Assembly (NCBI GenBank): GCA_019057795.1 | Contig: JAHLWS010000070.1 | Location: 62,001 to 126,000 of the forward strand | Length of the DNA: 64,000 bases | Direction of reading: 5' to 3' | Source of the DNA: Promethearchaeota archaeon | Lineage (GTDB): Archaea; Asgardarchaeota; Lokiarchaeia; Sigyniarchaeales; SOKP01 | Shown here: in pieces, positions 1-8,376 of the stretch | Layout: each line of letters starts with the position of its first letter | How positions within the stretch are numbered: position 1 is the first letter of the stretch | Position numbers and translations under genes: made by a program | The notes under the pieces: model-generated | What the model was told of the DNA's origin: nothing | The model's input: only the letters and a program-made list of their open reading frames with translations | The model's database searches: none

Positions 1-211
1 CTTTTATTATTCCACTTCCGTCGCTTCCTAAAATATGGGGCATTTTTATATTTAAACCTGTCCAACCTTTAATTAGAAAAACATCAATATGGTTTAAAGC
101 TCCAAATTTTGTTTGAATTAATACTTCGTTTGGTTTTAATTTAGGAATATCAAGATTTCCAATTATTAATTGGTCTAAATCACCGTGATTTTTAATGAAG
201 GCTGCTTTCAT
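1..211 (-). CDS. Zinc-type (MDR) alcohol dehydrogenase / quinone oxidoreductase, N-terminal fragment
   Basis: The minus strand reads from an ATG at 211 to the window edge without a stop (about 70 codons). The protein opens MKAAFIKNHG, runs through a GroES-like strand pattern with LNHIDVFLIKGW and reaches ILGSDGSGII. That is the usual N-terminal layout of medium-chain dehydrogenase/reductase proteins such as quinone oxidoreductases. The Rossmann domain and any zinc ligands beyond this point lie outside the window, so the substrate cannot be named. An in-frame ATG 33 nt upstream (244) could extend it, but family members normally begin at MKA. The gene is truncated only by the window boundary. 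Confidence 0.75.
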   Translation of the reverse strand, partial: MKAAFIKNHGDLDQLIIGNLDIPKLKPNEVLIQTKFGALNHIDVFLIKGWTGLNIKMPHILGSDGSGIIK

Positions 212-325
212 AATTTCTGAATTAAAATTATAATTATTAAACATTTCATTTCTAAATTATAAAATAAGCCAAAAAAAACTTTATGATCTATAAGAAAAGA
301 GAAGTATTAGAAAGACTGATGTTCC

Positions 326-724
326 TTAAATGGAAGATAACTTTTCTAAATCTGGTGTAGCGTTTTCAACAGCCCAATCGATGAGTTGGTCGTAATAAGA
401 TTCAATTTCATTAGATTCCGGACTTTTTGATAGGACCGCTAAAATGAATTGCGTTTTTTTATCTGCCATAATTATATTTCGACAAATAATAAAATCTTCT
501 GAATATTTAATCTTTATACTAGAAAGTTTAGATAAATTCATTTCCTCAGACGCATTTGATGCAGCATCACTTAATAATGAGCCCATTGCCGCAACAACCC
601 GTTCATCAATGTCTTCTGATTTTTGCGATGCTAAAACTAGTCCTGCATTTGTAGCTAGAAGAGAAGCTCTAAAATTACCGTTATCATTTAATTCTTTGAG
701 AACTTGGTCAAGTCTGCTTACCAT
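326..724 (-). CDS. Roadblock/LC7 domain protein
   Basis: A 132-residue single-domain protein. The alternation of a first helix (SRLDQVLKEL), a strand (ASLLATNAGLVLAS), a central helix (VVAAMGSLLSDAAS), two strands ending in a hydrophobic FILAVLS, and a C-terminal helix is the roadblock/LC7 (MglB-like) fold. Such domains dimerise and act as regulators or scaffolds of small Ras-like GTPases; Asgard archaea encode many. Here it stands alone, unlike the roadblock-GTPase fusion at 61950. Its partner GTPase is not encoded next to it. The upstream region is intergenic, so it is probably transcribed on its own. Family assignment is confident; the role is inferred. Confidence 0.85.
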   Translation of the reverse strand: MVSRLDQVLKELNDNGNFRASLLATNAGLVLASQKSEDIDERVVAAMGSLLSDAASNASEEMNLSKLSSIKIKYSEDFIICRNIIMADKKTQFILAVLSKSPESNEIESYYDQLIDWAVENATPDLEKLSSI

Positions 725-815
725 AAGAAATATTCACTCATTAAGTATTATTACATAATTGTAAAAAATTCTCGCTTAACTTTACTATGTATAAATATTA
801 TAAACGATTTAATAT

Positions 816-1352
816 TTAATTTTTCCTTATTGTCTTTTTTATGTTTATTATAAATGTAGATAAAATGTTATCTTCATCAATTTTTAGCGTTATAACGCTT
901 GGTCTCGATATAGGTTTTTCAAAGCCTCTTTTTGGAATAGGTGCTTTAGGTTTTGTAGGACTTCCCGGATTAATTATTAAAGTATTGTACGGTGTACCTG
1001 CTATGAGTGGCTGATGTGTATGTCCAAAAATAAGGATGTGGAGGTTTTTTCGCTTAAAAAAGTCTTCTAAATTATCAGGTTTCTTGTGAATTACGCCAAT
1101 GTTATAATTTTCAACATGAAATTTAATAAATGTCTCTAATCCCGTTATTTCATCTAAATCGCTTTTTACACATCTGATTGGAGCGATTTTTTTCAAATCT
1201 TCTAAGAAAAAAGGTTCACATACATCTCCAGCATGTATGATTTCGTCAACATCTTCGAAGACTTCTTTTAATTGATTAATTAAAGTTTCAACTAAATTAG
1301 GCTCATCATTCTTTGTTATGTGAGTATCTGAAATAATCCCTAATTTTACCAT
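816..1352 (-). CDS. YfcE/MJ0936-type calcineurin-like phosphoesterase
   Basis: A 178-residue metallophosphoesterase. The motifs of the family are present in order: SDTH near residue 8, HAGDVCE (GD motif), the GHTHQP near residue 110 and NPGSPTKP after it. These residues hold a dinuclear metal site that hydrolyses phosphodiesters. The usual GNCD motif is changed to a KSDLDEI stretch, so the Asn/Asp of the third motif is not conventional and activity may differ. The gene lies 12 nt downstream of the CPBP protease and may be cotranscribed with it. The substrate is unknown for most archaeal members. Confidence 0.85.
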   Translation of the reverse strand: MVKLGIISDTHITKNDEPNLVETLINQLKEVFEDVDEIIHAGDVCEPFFLEDLKKIAPIRCVKSDLDEITGLETFIKFHVENYNIGVIHKKPDNLEDFFKRKNLHILIFGHTHQPLIAGTPYNTLIINPGSPTKPKAPIPKRGFEKPISRPSVITLKIDEDNILSTFIINIKKTIRKN

Positions 1353-1364
1353 TTTTTTTTTTCG

Positions 1365-2435
1365 CTATAATATAATTATTACCATAATAAAAATAATCAA
1401 ACCGAATAAAAAATCCATCATTATCCTAACAATTTTTTTTAACCAACCCTCTCCCATCTCATTATCTTTTTTGAAATATGAAATAAATTCTTTAAAACCT
1501 AATGATAAACTTTCTTTGATTCGAGAGAATTGCCAAACAAACAAAATTATACTGATAATTAATAATGGAACGTAAACAATAAAGCTCATGAATGAAAAAT
1601 CGTTACCATGTATAAAATTCCAAATTGAATGGGCTGTAATAATATTATTTACTGCATGAGCAAAAATTACTGGAAATATCCAATGTCGTCTTAAAACCAG
1701 CATCGCAAGAATAATTCCTACTAAAAAAGTTTGTAAAAACCATATAATAGGAAAAATTATTGGTAACCCGATACTAGATATCGTAAAAATATAACTAAAA
1801 TGTCCTAAACCAAAAACAAAGGAAGTAATAATTACGGCAGACATTTTTTTAAAGTAATCACTTCCTCTATTAGCTAAAAAACCTCTAAATAATGTTTCCT
1901 CAAATATAGCGACAGAAATTTGTATTATAATAACAGATAGAAGAAACACGTAATAACTCTCCATAAAGTAAGAGTTGAAAGATAATTCATCCATTGGGTT
2001 TAAAACTATGGACATATAAGATAACGTATCAGGTAAAAATAAATATGTAAAAAAATCTAACGGTATAAAAATTAAAAAAAGTAATAATATTCCATATAAA
2101 AGCTGATATTTAAAATTCTTTTTTGTAATATTAAATAAAGTTAAAAAGTTCTTTGAAGGGCTGATATCCTCTTCTAAGATTAATTTTTTTCTTTGAGACT
2201 CCATTATAAAATTGGCCAAATATAGAAATAAAGGAATCGCAACGATAATAATTGCCGCTCTCAATATAAAAAAAAGAGGTTCAAAAATTATAGAATTAAA
2301 ATCAATAAAGAAAGGTAGTAGAAAAGTAGGAATTAACATAAAAATAAAGATTCCAAGAAAAATAATTAGAACTTCGAAGAAATAATATATTCGTTGCTTA
2401 AATATTTTCTTTAAAGGGTTTTTAGGTCTTCTCAT
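1365..2435 (-). CDS. CPBP-family intramembrane metalloprotease (CAAX-protease-like)
   Basis: A 356-residue protein with about eight hydrophobic segments. The CPBP/Abi signature is intact: the EETLFR motif (EExxxR) near residue 180, a GLGHFSYIF segment with the second-motif His, and HAVNN as the third motif. These are the glutamate and histidine residues thought to form the glutamic-type protease active site in Rce1 homologues. Eukaryotic members process prenylated CAAX proteins, while prokaryotic ones have varied roles, so the substrate is not assignable. The basic N-terminus (RRPKNPLKK) precedes the first membrane helix and probably faces the cytoplasm. Confidence 0.85.
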   Translation of the reverse strand: MRRPKNPLKKIFKQRIYYFFEVLIIFLGIFIFMLIPTFLLPFFIDFNSIIFEPLFFILRAAIIIVAIPLFLYLANFIMESQRKKLILEEDISPSKNFLTLFNITKKNFKYQLLYGILLLFLIFIPLDFFTYLFLPDTLSYMSIVLNPMDELSFNSYFMESYYVFLLSVIIIQISVAIFEETLFRGFLANRGSDYFKKMSAVIITSFVFGLGHFSYIFTISSIGLPIIFPIIWFLQTFLVGIILAMLVLRRHWIFPVIFAHAVNNIITAHSIWNFIHGNDFSFMSFIVYVPLLIISIILFVWQFSRIKESLSLGFKEFISYFKKDNEMGEGWLKKIVRIMMDFLFGLIIFIMVIIIL

Positions 2436-2493
2436 AGTTTATCTATCTCTACCAAGAAGTTCAATGAATAACAAATAATTAAATCGAAATATT

Positions 2494-3468
2494 TTAAATT
2501 TTTTTATTTGAAGCATTCAAAAAAAAATTTAAGTCCTCTCTACTTGGAATCCCATTTCTTGCCCCTAATTCTTGTATACAATTTCCAGCTACAAAATTAC
2601 CAATTTTTACATTATTTTTAAGGTGTTCAAATTTTAAATTTATATTTCGAACAAAACCATAAATGAATCCCGCTGAAAATGCGTCACCAGCTCCAGTAGT
2701 ATCAATTAAACTACTTAAATTTAACGGAGGTAGAAGTTCTGCATTACGGTTGGTTAGTAAGAATGCTCCTTTTTTGCCTAATGTAGTAATAATGGCTCGT
2801 ATACCTAATTTAAATAGGGTACTCGATTTTTCTTGGATTAAATCTTCGTTTAAATAACATTCTTCTATATCAAAAAGAGTTGCATATTCGTTTTGAGAAA
2901 GAATTAATATATCAATTTTCTCCAGCAATTTTTTAATGTTCTTTAAACCTTGGTCGATGATTAACATACCAGGATTTAAAATAACGGGTATTTTGTTGTT
3001 TCGACCAATAATAGAGGCTTCAATAAACGGTTCTAAATTTTTTAAGCTACTTAAGAAAATTATTTTTGTATTTACCAATTCTTTTTCTATAAGATCTTCC
3101 TTTGAAAGATAATTTGCGGCACCACTATGAGCATATATTCTTCGGTCTCCTTTTTCATTTAAAGCAATATAGGCAGAACCAGTTCCATGGTGCTCAGAAT
3201 ATTTAATAAGCTTAGTAGCAACATTTACTTCCTTGAAATCGTTAAGTATTTTGTCGCCAAAAGTATCGTGACTCCCTAATTTTCCAATGAACGCTGTTGA
3301 TAATCCAATTTTCGCACATGCATAAGCAGTATTAGCGGCTGCTCCACCAGATAATAAAGTTAAGTCTGATACGAATACTTCATCATCATCAGCAGGATGT
3401 CTAACTACTTGAGCGACCATATCAACAAGGGCGGCTCCTATACAAATTACATCAAAAATTTCAATCAC
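2494..3468 (-). CDS. PfkB-family sugar/nucleoside kinase
   Basis: A 324-residue ribokinase-fold protein. It shows the N-terminal glycine-rich LLSGGAAANTAYACAKIG region (PfkB signature 1) and the C-terminal DTTGAGDAFSAGF (signature 2) with the catalytic Asp and anion-hole glycines. It phosphorylates a sugar or nucleoside with ATP. It sits 22 nt downstream of the purM-like gene and purB, so a purine-nucleoside or ribose substrate is a reasonable guess, but the sequence does not decide between them. Length and motif spacing are normal. Confidence 0.87.
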   Translation of the reverse strand: MIEIFDVICIGAALVDMVAQVVRHPADDDEVFVSDLTLLSGGAAANTAYACAKIGLSTAFIGKLGSHDTFGDKILNDFKEVNVATKLIKYSEHHGTGSAYIALNEKGDRRIYAHSGAANYLSKEDLIEKELVNTKIIFLSSLKNLEPFIEASIIGRNNKIPVILNPGMLIIDQGLKNIKKLLEKIDILILSQNEYATLFDIEECYLNEDLIQEKSSTLFKLGIRAIITTLGKKGAFLLTNRNAELLPPLNLSSLIDTTGAGDAFSAGFIYGFVRNINLKFEHLKNNVKIGNFVAGNCIQELGARNGIPSREDLNFFLNASNKKI

Positions 3469-3490
3469 ATTATATATTTTTTAAATGAAT

Positions 3491-4672
3491 TTAATAGTAA
3501 TTAAAAGATCCAAATTCAGATTTTATTTCTAGTTGGTTTTTGTTCTTATAAGACGATTTTTCACATTGCCCGATGATTTTTGATTCGATGTTGTATTTTT
3601 TAGCAATATCTATAATTTCTTTAGCAATTGACTCATCACAACAAATTTCCATTCTATGGCCCATATTAAACACTTTATACATTTCTTTCCATAAAGTTTC
3701 TGAAGATTTTTCTATAATTTCAAATATTTTGGGAATTTTAAAAAGGTTATTTTTAAGATAAGTAATGCCCTTACCAAAATTGAGAATTTTCGTCTGACCT
3801 CCTCCCGTGTTATGGATCATTCCGTGAATTTCCTCTCGATATTTTTTTAGTACATCCAACACTAATGGAGCATAAGTCCTAGTCGGAGACAATAAAGCTT
3901 CTCCAACAGTCAAACTCAATCCTTTGATCTCATCGGTAAGTTGATAATTCCCAAAAAAGATAAATTTTTCATCAAGGTTTTGATCATAACATTCAGAGAA
4001 TTTCTTATAATAATCATGAGATAGAACCCCATGTCTGGCTAAGGTTAATCCGTTACTTCCTATTCCGCTATTAAATTCTTCTTCATATGATGCTTTTCCA
4101 TCACTAGCTAATCCAACTATCACATCTCCTGCCTTGATGTTTTCAGCATTAATAATATCTTCTCTTTTCATACTGGTAAAAACTGAGGCATCAATTAGTA
4201 GAGTTTTTACAATATCTCCTACATCAGCAGTTTCGCCTCCACACATTACGACATTTAGACCAAATTCAGACAGCTTTTCGCTATATGTAAAATATTCTTT
4301 AATTATTGTACTAATTACTTCGCCCGAGATAAATCGTTTATTTCGACCGATATTATTAGATATAAAAAAATTTCCAGTAGCTCCAACGCACAACATATCA
4401 TCAATGTTCATAACAATAGCATCTCTTACAATTCCCTTAAAAACAGATATTTTGTCCGTTTCTTTATAATACATATAAGCTAAGCTTGCTTTTGTACCTG
4501 CTCCATCTGAATGAAATATTGAACAATAATCATCTCTCCTACCTACATCTTGTAAAATTTTACAAAATGCTCCGGGGAATAATCCTTTATCAATCGATTG
4601 GATTGCTTTATGAACATCTTCCTTTTTTGAGGAAACCCCTAATTGAGAATATATATCTTTTTCGTTAGACAT
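3491..4672 (-). CDS. purM: AIR synthase (PurM-like, Bacteroidetes-type variant)
   Basis: A 393-residue PurM-superfamily protein. The HSDGAGTKASLAY segment (ATP-binding DGxGTK), MNIDDMLCVGA, MCGGETADVGD and HNTGGGQTK are the conserved landmarks. PurM converts FGAM to 5-aminoimidazole ribotide with ATP in purine synthesis. The N-terminal LGVSSKKEDVHKAI, the SPTRTYAPL segment and the NMGHRMEI segment resemble the long AIR synthase-like form of Bacteroidetes rather than the shorter classical archaeal PurM; this comparison is from memory. The gene begins 2 nt after purB ends, so both are probably on one mRNA, consistent with a purine pathway role. Confidence 0.82.
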   Translation of the reverse strand: MSNEKDIYSQLGVSSKKEDVHKAIQSIDKGLFPGAFCKILQDVGRRDDYCSIFHSDGAGTKASLAYMYYKETDKISVFKGIVRDAIVMNIDDMLCVGATGNFFISNNIGRNKRFISGEVISTIIKEYFTYSEKLSEFGLNVVMCGGETADVGDIVKTLLIDASVFTSMKREDIINAENIKAGDVIVGLASDGKASYEEEFNSGIGSNGLTLARHGVLSHDYYKKFSECYDQNLDEKFIFFGNYQLTDEIKGLSLTVGEALLSPTRTYAPLVLDVLKKYREEIHGMIHNTGGGQTKILNFGKGITYLKNNLFKIPKIFEIIEKSSETLWKEMYKVFNMGHRMEICCDESIAKEIIDIAKKYNIESKIIGQCEKSSYKNKNQLEIKSEFGSFNYY

Positions 4673-4674
4673 TT

Positions 4675-6033
4675 TTACAAATTATGTTTATTTTTCAGAA
4701 ATTTTAATAGATTTTCTAAAAGCTCGAGAGATTTTCCTATGTAGTTATGCGGATTTAGGATATCATCTATTTCATCTTTTGTAAAGCTTTCCATTATTTT
4801 TCCATTTTCTAATAAGATTTCTTTAATAAAACGATTTTCTTTTTTTGCTTTTATTGCTGCTTTTCTTAAAATTTCATGCCCTTCTTGTCTTCCGATACCT
4901 TTTTTAACTAAATTTAACATGATTTTTTCAGATAAACAAGCTCCCTTGGTAAGATTTAAATTTTCTTCTATTCTTTCTTCATCAAATTCAACTTCTTGGA
5001 TAATGCTTGTTAATTGTATTATCATAAAATCTAATAGTATGAAATTTTCAGCAAAAATTATCCTTTCGTTAGCAGAATTCGTTAAATCTCTTTCATCTTC
5101 TAATATTATATTATCTAAAGCGGGTATAATATTGGATTTTAAAACTCTAGCTAAACTACAAATTCGTTCAGATTTATGTGGATTTCTCTTATGAGGCATA
5201 GTCGAGCTTCCTACTTGAGTCTTTTTGAAAGGTTCAAACATTTCAGCGATTTCGTTTCTTTGGAGCACTCGAAATTGCCTTGCAACTTTAGCTAGTGATT
5301 GTCCGATCAACGCTGTTAAAAAGAGTACTTCAGCATGACGATCTCTCTGAATTATTTGGTTCGAGATTAAAGCTGGATTTAATCCAAGCTCTTTCGTTAT
5401 GAAATTCTGAATTTCAATACCTTTCTCTCCAAAACTCGCCATATTTCCTACGGCGCCCGACATTTTACCATATGATATACGATTTAGAGTTTCTTTTAAT
5501 CTATCTAAATGTCTATCTATTTCATATGACCACACGCCGAATCTCATCCCATATGTAGTTGGAATAGCGTGTTGTCCGTGAGTTCTTCCTATACAAACAA
5601 GCGATTTCTTATCCTGTATAACTTTTATTAGTTCTATTAAAAGCTTTTTTAAAGAATTAGTGATATATATTATAGCTTCTTTTAACTGTAATCCTGTTGC
5701 TGTATCTTCAATATCGTAACTTGTAGCCCCTAAATGGATGTATTTTCCAGCACTTCCTTCACATTGTTCTGATAAAGCCTTAACCATAGCCATTAAGTCG
5801 TGATGAATTTCATTATCAATCTCTTTTACCCGATTTAATTTAACATAATTCAAATTAGCTTTCTTACATATCTCTTCTGCGGACTCTTGAGGAATATTGC
5901 CCCATTTAGCATGTGCTTTTGCTAGTACTGCCTCAACTTTTAACCAATTCTCTAATTTTTTTTCTTCTGTAAAAATTTCAGCTATTTTAGTTCGATAACG
6001 AGTTTCAACTGGATTAATAAATTTATGATCCAT
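4675..6033 (-). CDS. purB: Adenylosuccinate lyase
   Basis: A 452-residue fumarase/aspartase-superfamily lyase. The superfamily signature GSSTMPHKRNP is present around residue 280. Two upstream conserved regions are GRTHGQHAIP, carrying the catalytic His, and TSYDIEDTA. It cleaves SAICAR and adenylosuccinate to release fumarate, acting at two steps of purine synthesis. It is first in a minus-strand run purB - purM - pfkB with very short gaps. Length is typical for archaeal PurB. Nothing unusual is seen. Confidence 0.93.
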   Translation of the reverse strand: MDHKFINPVETRYRTKIAEIFTEEKKLENWLKVEAVLAKAHAKWGNIPQESAEEICKKANLNYVKLNRVKEIDNEIHHDLMAMVKALSEQCEGSAGKYIHLGATSYDIEDTATGLQLKEAIIYITNSLKKLLIELIKVIQDKKSLVCIGRTHGQHAIPTTYGMRFGVWSYEIDRHLDRLKETLNRISYGKMSGAVGNMASFGEKGIEIQNFITKELGLNPALISNQIIQRDRHAEVLFLTALIGQSLAKVARQFRVLQRNEIAEMFEPFKKTQVGSSTMPHKRNPHKSERICSLARVLKSNIIPALDNIILEDERDLTNSANERIIFAENFILLDFMIIQLTSIIQEVEFDEERIEENLNLTKGACLSEKIMLNLVKKGIGRQEGHEILRKAAIKAKKENRFIKEILLENGKIMESFTKDEIDDILNPHNYIGKSLELLENLLKFLKNKHNL

Positions 6034-6179
6034 AGCTAACTTATTGATCTTTTATTTCTATAATAGAAATAATCTATGATCAATTATTATTCTTTTTTTA
6101 AATTTCTATTAAAAAGCGAATATCTACGAAAATTTAATTTATTAGAACTTTTTATTTAAAAAATTTTAAAAATAAGATT

Positions 6180-6908
6180 TTAGTTCTGATGACCTGTTCT
6201 CCTAGCGGCTATTTGTCCCACCTTTCTACCGGGTGGGGCATTTCTCGAGGTTGTTGTTGGTTTATGAGGACTTTGTTTTGCGCCTCCTCCGTAGGGGTGA
6301 CTTGCTGCGTTCATCGTGACTCCGCGAACAACCGGCCATTTTATAGCTTTAGATCTTACATAATGGAATTTATTACCGGCTTTTAAAAATGGTTTATCGG
6401 TTCTTCCGCCACCAGCAACAACTCCAACTGTACAAAGGCAATTTTCATTAAACCATTTAGTTTTTTTTGATCGAAATAGCACTTCAATGTTTTTACCCGA
6501 TTTATCCCTTACAATGGCGGCTACTCCAGATGCTCTCGCAAATTTACCACCGTCTTGCGGAGTTCCCTCAATATTAAATACGAGCGCACCTAGAGGGATT
6601 TTTTTCAAAGGTAAGATATTTCCTACTTTCACTTCTTGGCTATATCCCGTTTTAGACTGAATAAATTCCTGTCCTTCGTAAATTCCTTCTGGAGGGAGCC
6701 ATAAACTTTTTTCCCCATCTTCGTACATAATTTTAGCCACTGGAGCCCCTCTACCTGGAGCGTGGACGAATTCAATCACTTTAAATTTTAACAATTTTTC
6801 ATTTTTCTTGAAGGGACGATACTTTACCTTTCCTACATGTCGGTGACTTGGAGATCGAGCCCATAAATGGCCGTATCCTTTTCTTTGAGCTAATATACGC
6901 TTTCCCAT
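6180..6908 (-). CDS. rpl2: 50S ribosomal protein L2 (uL2)
   Basis: Starting at the second methionine (MGKRILAQRKG), which matches the archaeal uL2 N-terminus, the protein is 242 residues. An in-frame ATG three codons upstream (6917) is less likely. The C-terminal block RGVTMNAASHPYGGG carries the conserved His region that approaches the peptidyl-transferase centre, followed by the basic tail GRKVGQIAARRTG. uL2 helps join the subunits and shape the catalytic centre. It is remarkable only in position: it is not flanked by rpl3/rpl4/rpl23 or rps19, so the S10-type cluster is broken here. Confidence 0.95.
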   Translation of the reverse strand: MGKRILAQRKGYGHLWARSPSHRHVGKVKYRPFKKNEKLLKFKVIEFVHAPGRGAPVAKIMYEDGEKSLWLPPEGIYEGQEFIQSKTGYSQEVKVGNILPLKKIPLGALVFNIEGTPQDGGKFARASGVAAIVRDKSGKNIEVLFRSKKTKWFNENCLCTVGVVAGGGRTDKPFLKAGNKFHYVRSKAIKWPVVRGVTMNAASHPYGGGAKQSPHKPTTTSRNAPPGRKVGQIAARRTGHQN

Positions 6909-7017
6909 AAAGATCACTTACTATATCGAATTAGTAATATCTAATTAATAAAAGTTTAAATTTTTTATTATTTTAGTTAGAATTTATTTAATTTTAAGAT
7001 AAAACAAGAGAAACAAA

Positions 7018-8376
7018 TCATAATTTTTTATTTTTTAATAACTCGTCTATATTGTAATTAAAAGCGATTGGAACTTCTCTATCGATAAACTCCCCAGCAA
7101 CGTTAGTTAACAATAGCTCTTTGATTTCTTTTAGATCGTTTGTTTGGCCTAGTACCCAACCTAATTTTACGTACCCAACTTCTGGTAAGAGGTTCCTACC
7201 TGGGATAACGCCTAAATGTTGTAATTCTCTCCCAGTGGAATACACATTCATCCCTACAAAACCATGTAGAGTTTGTGTGGTCATAAGAATAGTAATTCCT
7301 TCTTGAATGGCTCTTTCAATAGCATTATAAACATATGTGCTGACATGTCCAAGCCCTGTTCCAGCAAATACTATGCCTTTATAACTTTTATCTATATAAA
7401 ATTCAATTTGTTCATTATCCATTCCGGGATAAGAATAAATGAGAGCAACTTTCTTCTCAAAATTCGTATTGATAGTAGTTTCAGATCGACTTCGTTTTCT
7501 ATAATTATTTTTAAATGTTTTTATCTTCCTGTCCCTTACCATTCCTAACGGAATATCATCAATAGTGCGAAAAGTATCTCTTACTGAGGAATGCATTTTT
7601 CTTACTATTGTTCCTCTATGAATTAATCCATAATCATGTGAAGGAGAACCTAGCATAGCTACTACAACCTCAGCTATATCAGAGGTAGCTACAGTAGCAG
7701 CGTTTATCAGATTTAAAGCAGCATCAGAAGAAGGACGATCGGAGCTTCGTTGACTCCCTGTTAACACAACTGGAATAGATAAATCTTTTAACATGAAAGA
7801 TAAAGCGGCGCTAGTGAATGTCATAGTATCTGTTCCATGTCCTATAATTACTCCATCAAAACCAGAATCTATGGCTTGTTTAACTTTTTCTGCTAATTTT
7901 TGCCAATATTCAAATTTCATATTTTCTGATAATATTTCAAAAACATTTTCGCAATCAAGATTACAAATTTCTGCCAATTCAGGTACGGAACTAAATAACT
8001 CACTTGGTGTAAAAGAAGGTATAACCGCCCCAGTCGTATAATCTAATCTTGAAGCAACCGTTCCTCCAGTTCCTAATAATTGAAGCTTAGGCAAATCTTT
8101 ATTGTATGGAAATTCTTTTTCTGGAAGTTTGTAATTAGCTTCTCTTTTTCCAATTTTTTTTATATTTTGTATTTCAGAGACATTTATTCCAACATTATAA
8201 TTGTTTTCTAACTTGATTTCTATAAAATCAGGAGCAGAATATTCGCTTCTTGGCATTAAAATTCCTTCTAATTGTGTTTTATTTGTAGTGATTTGAATGA
8301 TGTCCCAGATCTCTATTGTATACTTTTTTAAAAGATCTATAGATTTGCCTTTATATCCTTTTAGTTTATCTTCCAC
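7018..8376 (-). CDS. gatD: Glu-tRNA(Gln) amidotransferase subunit D
   Basis: A 452-residue asparaginase-like subunit. After an N-terminal beta-rich segment of about 90 residues come the amidase motifs LLGTGGTVASRLDY (nucleophilic Thr) and GHGTDTMTFTSAAL. GatD releases ammonia from glutamine or asparagine for GatE, which uses it to amidate Glu-tRNA(Gln). GatDE is the archaea-specific route to Gln-tRNA. Its ATG directly abuts the gatE stop (8376/8377), so the two are translationally linked in the order gatE-gatD. Confidence 0.95.
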   Translation of the reverse strand: MEDKLKGYKGKSIDLLKKYTIEIWDIIQITTNKTQLEGILMPRSEYSAPDFIEIKLENNYNVGINVSEIQNIKKIGKREANYKLPEKEFPYNKDLPKLQLLGTGGTVASRLDYTTGAVIPSFTPSELFSSVPELAEICNLDCENVFEILSENMKFEYWQKLAEKVKQAIDSGFDGVIIGHGTDTMTFTSAALSFMLKDLSIPVVLTGSQRSSDRPSSDAALNLINAATVATSDIAEVVVAMLGSPSHDYGLIHRGTIVRKMHSSVRDTFRTIDDIPLGMVRDRKIKTFKNNYRKRSRSETTINTNFEKKVALIYSYPGMDNEQIEFYIDKSYKGIVFAGTGLGHVSTYVYNAIERAIQEGITILMTTQTLHGFVGMNVYSTGRELQHLGVIPGRNLLPEVGYVKLGWVLGQTNDLKEIKELLLTNVAGEFIDREVPIAFNYNIDELLKNKKL

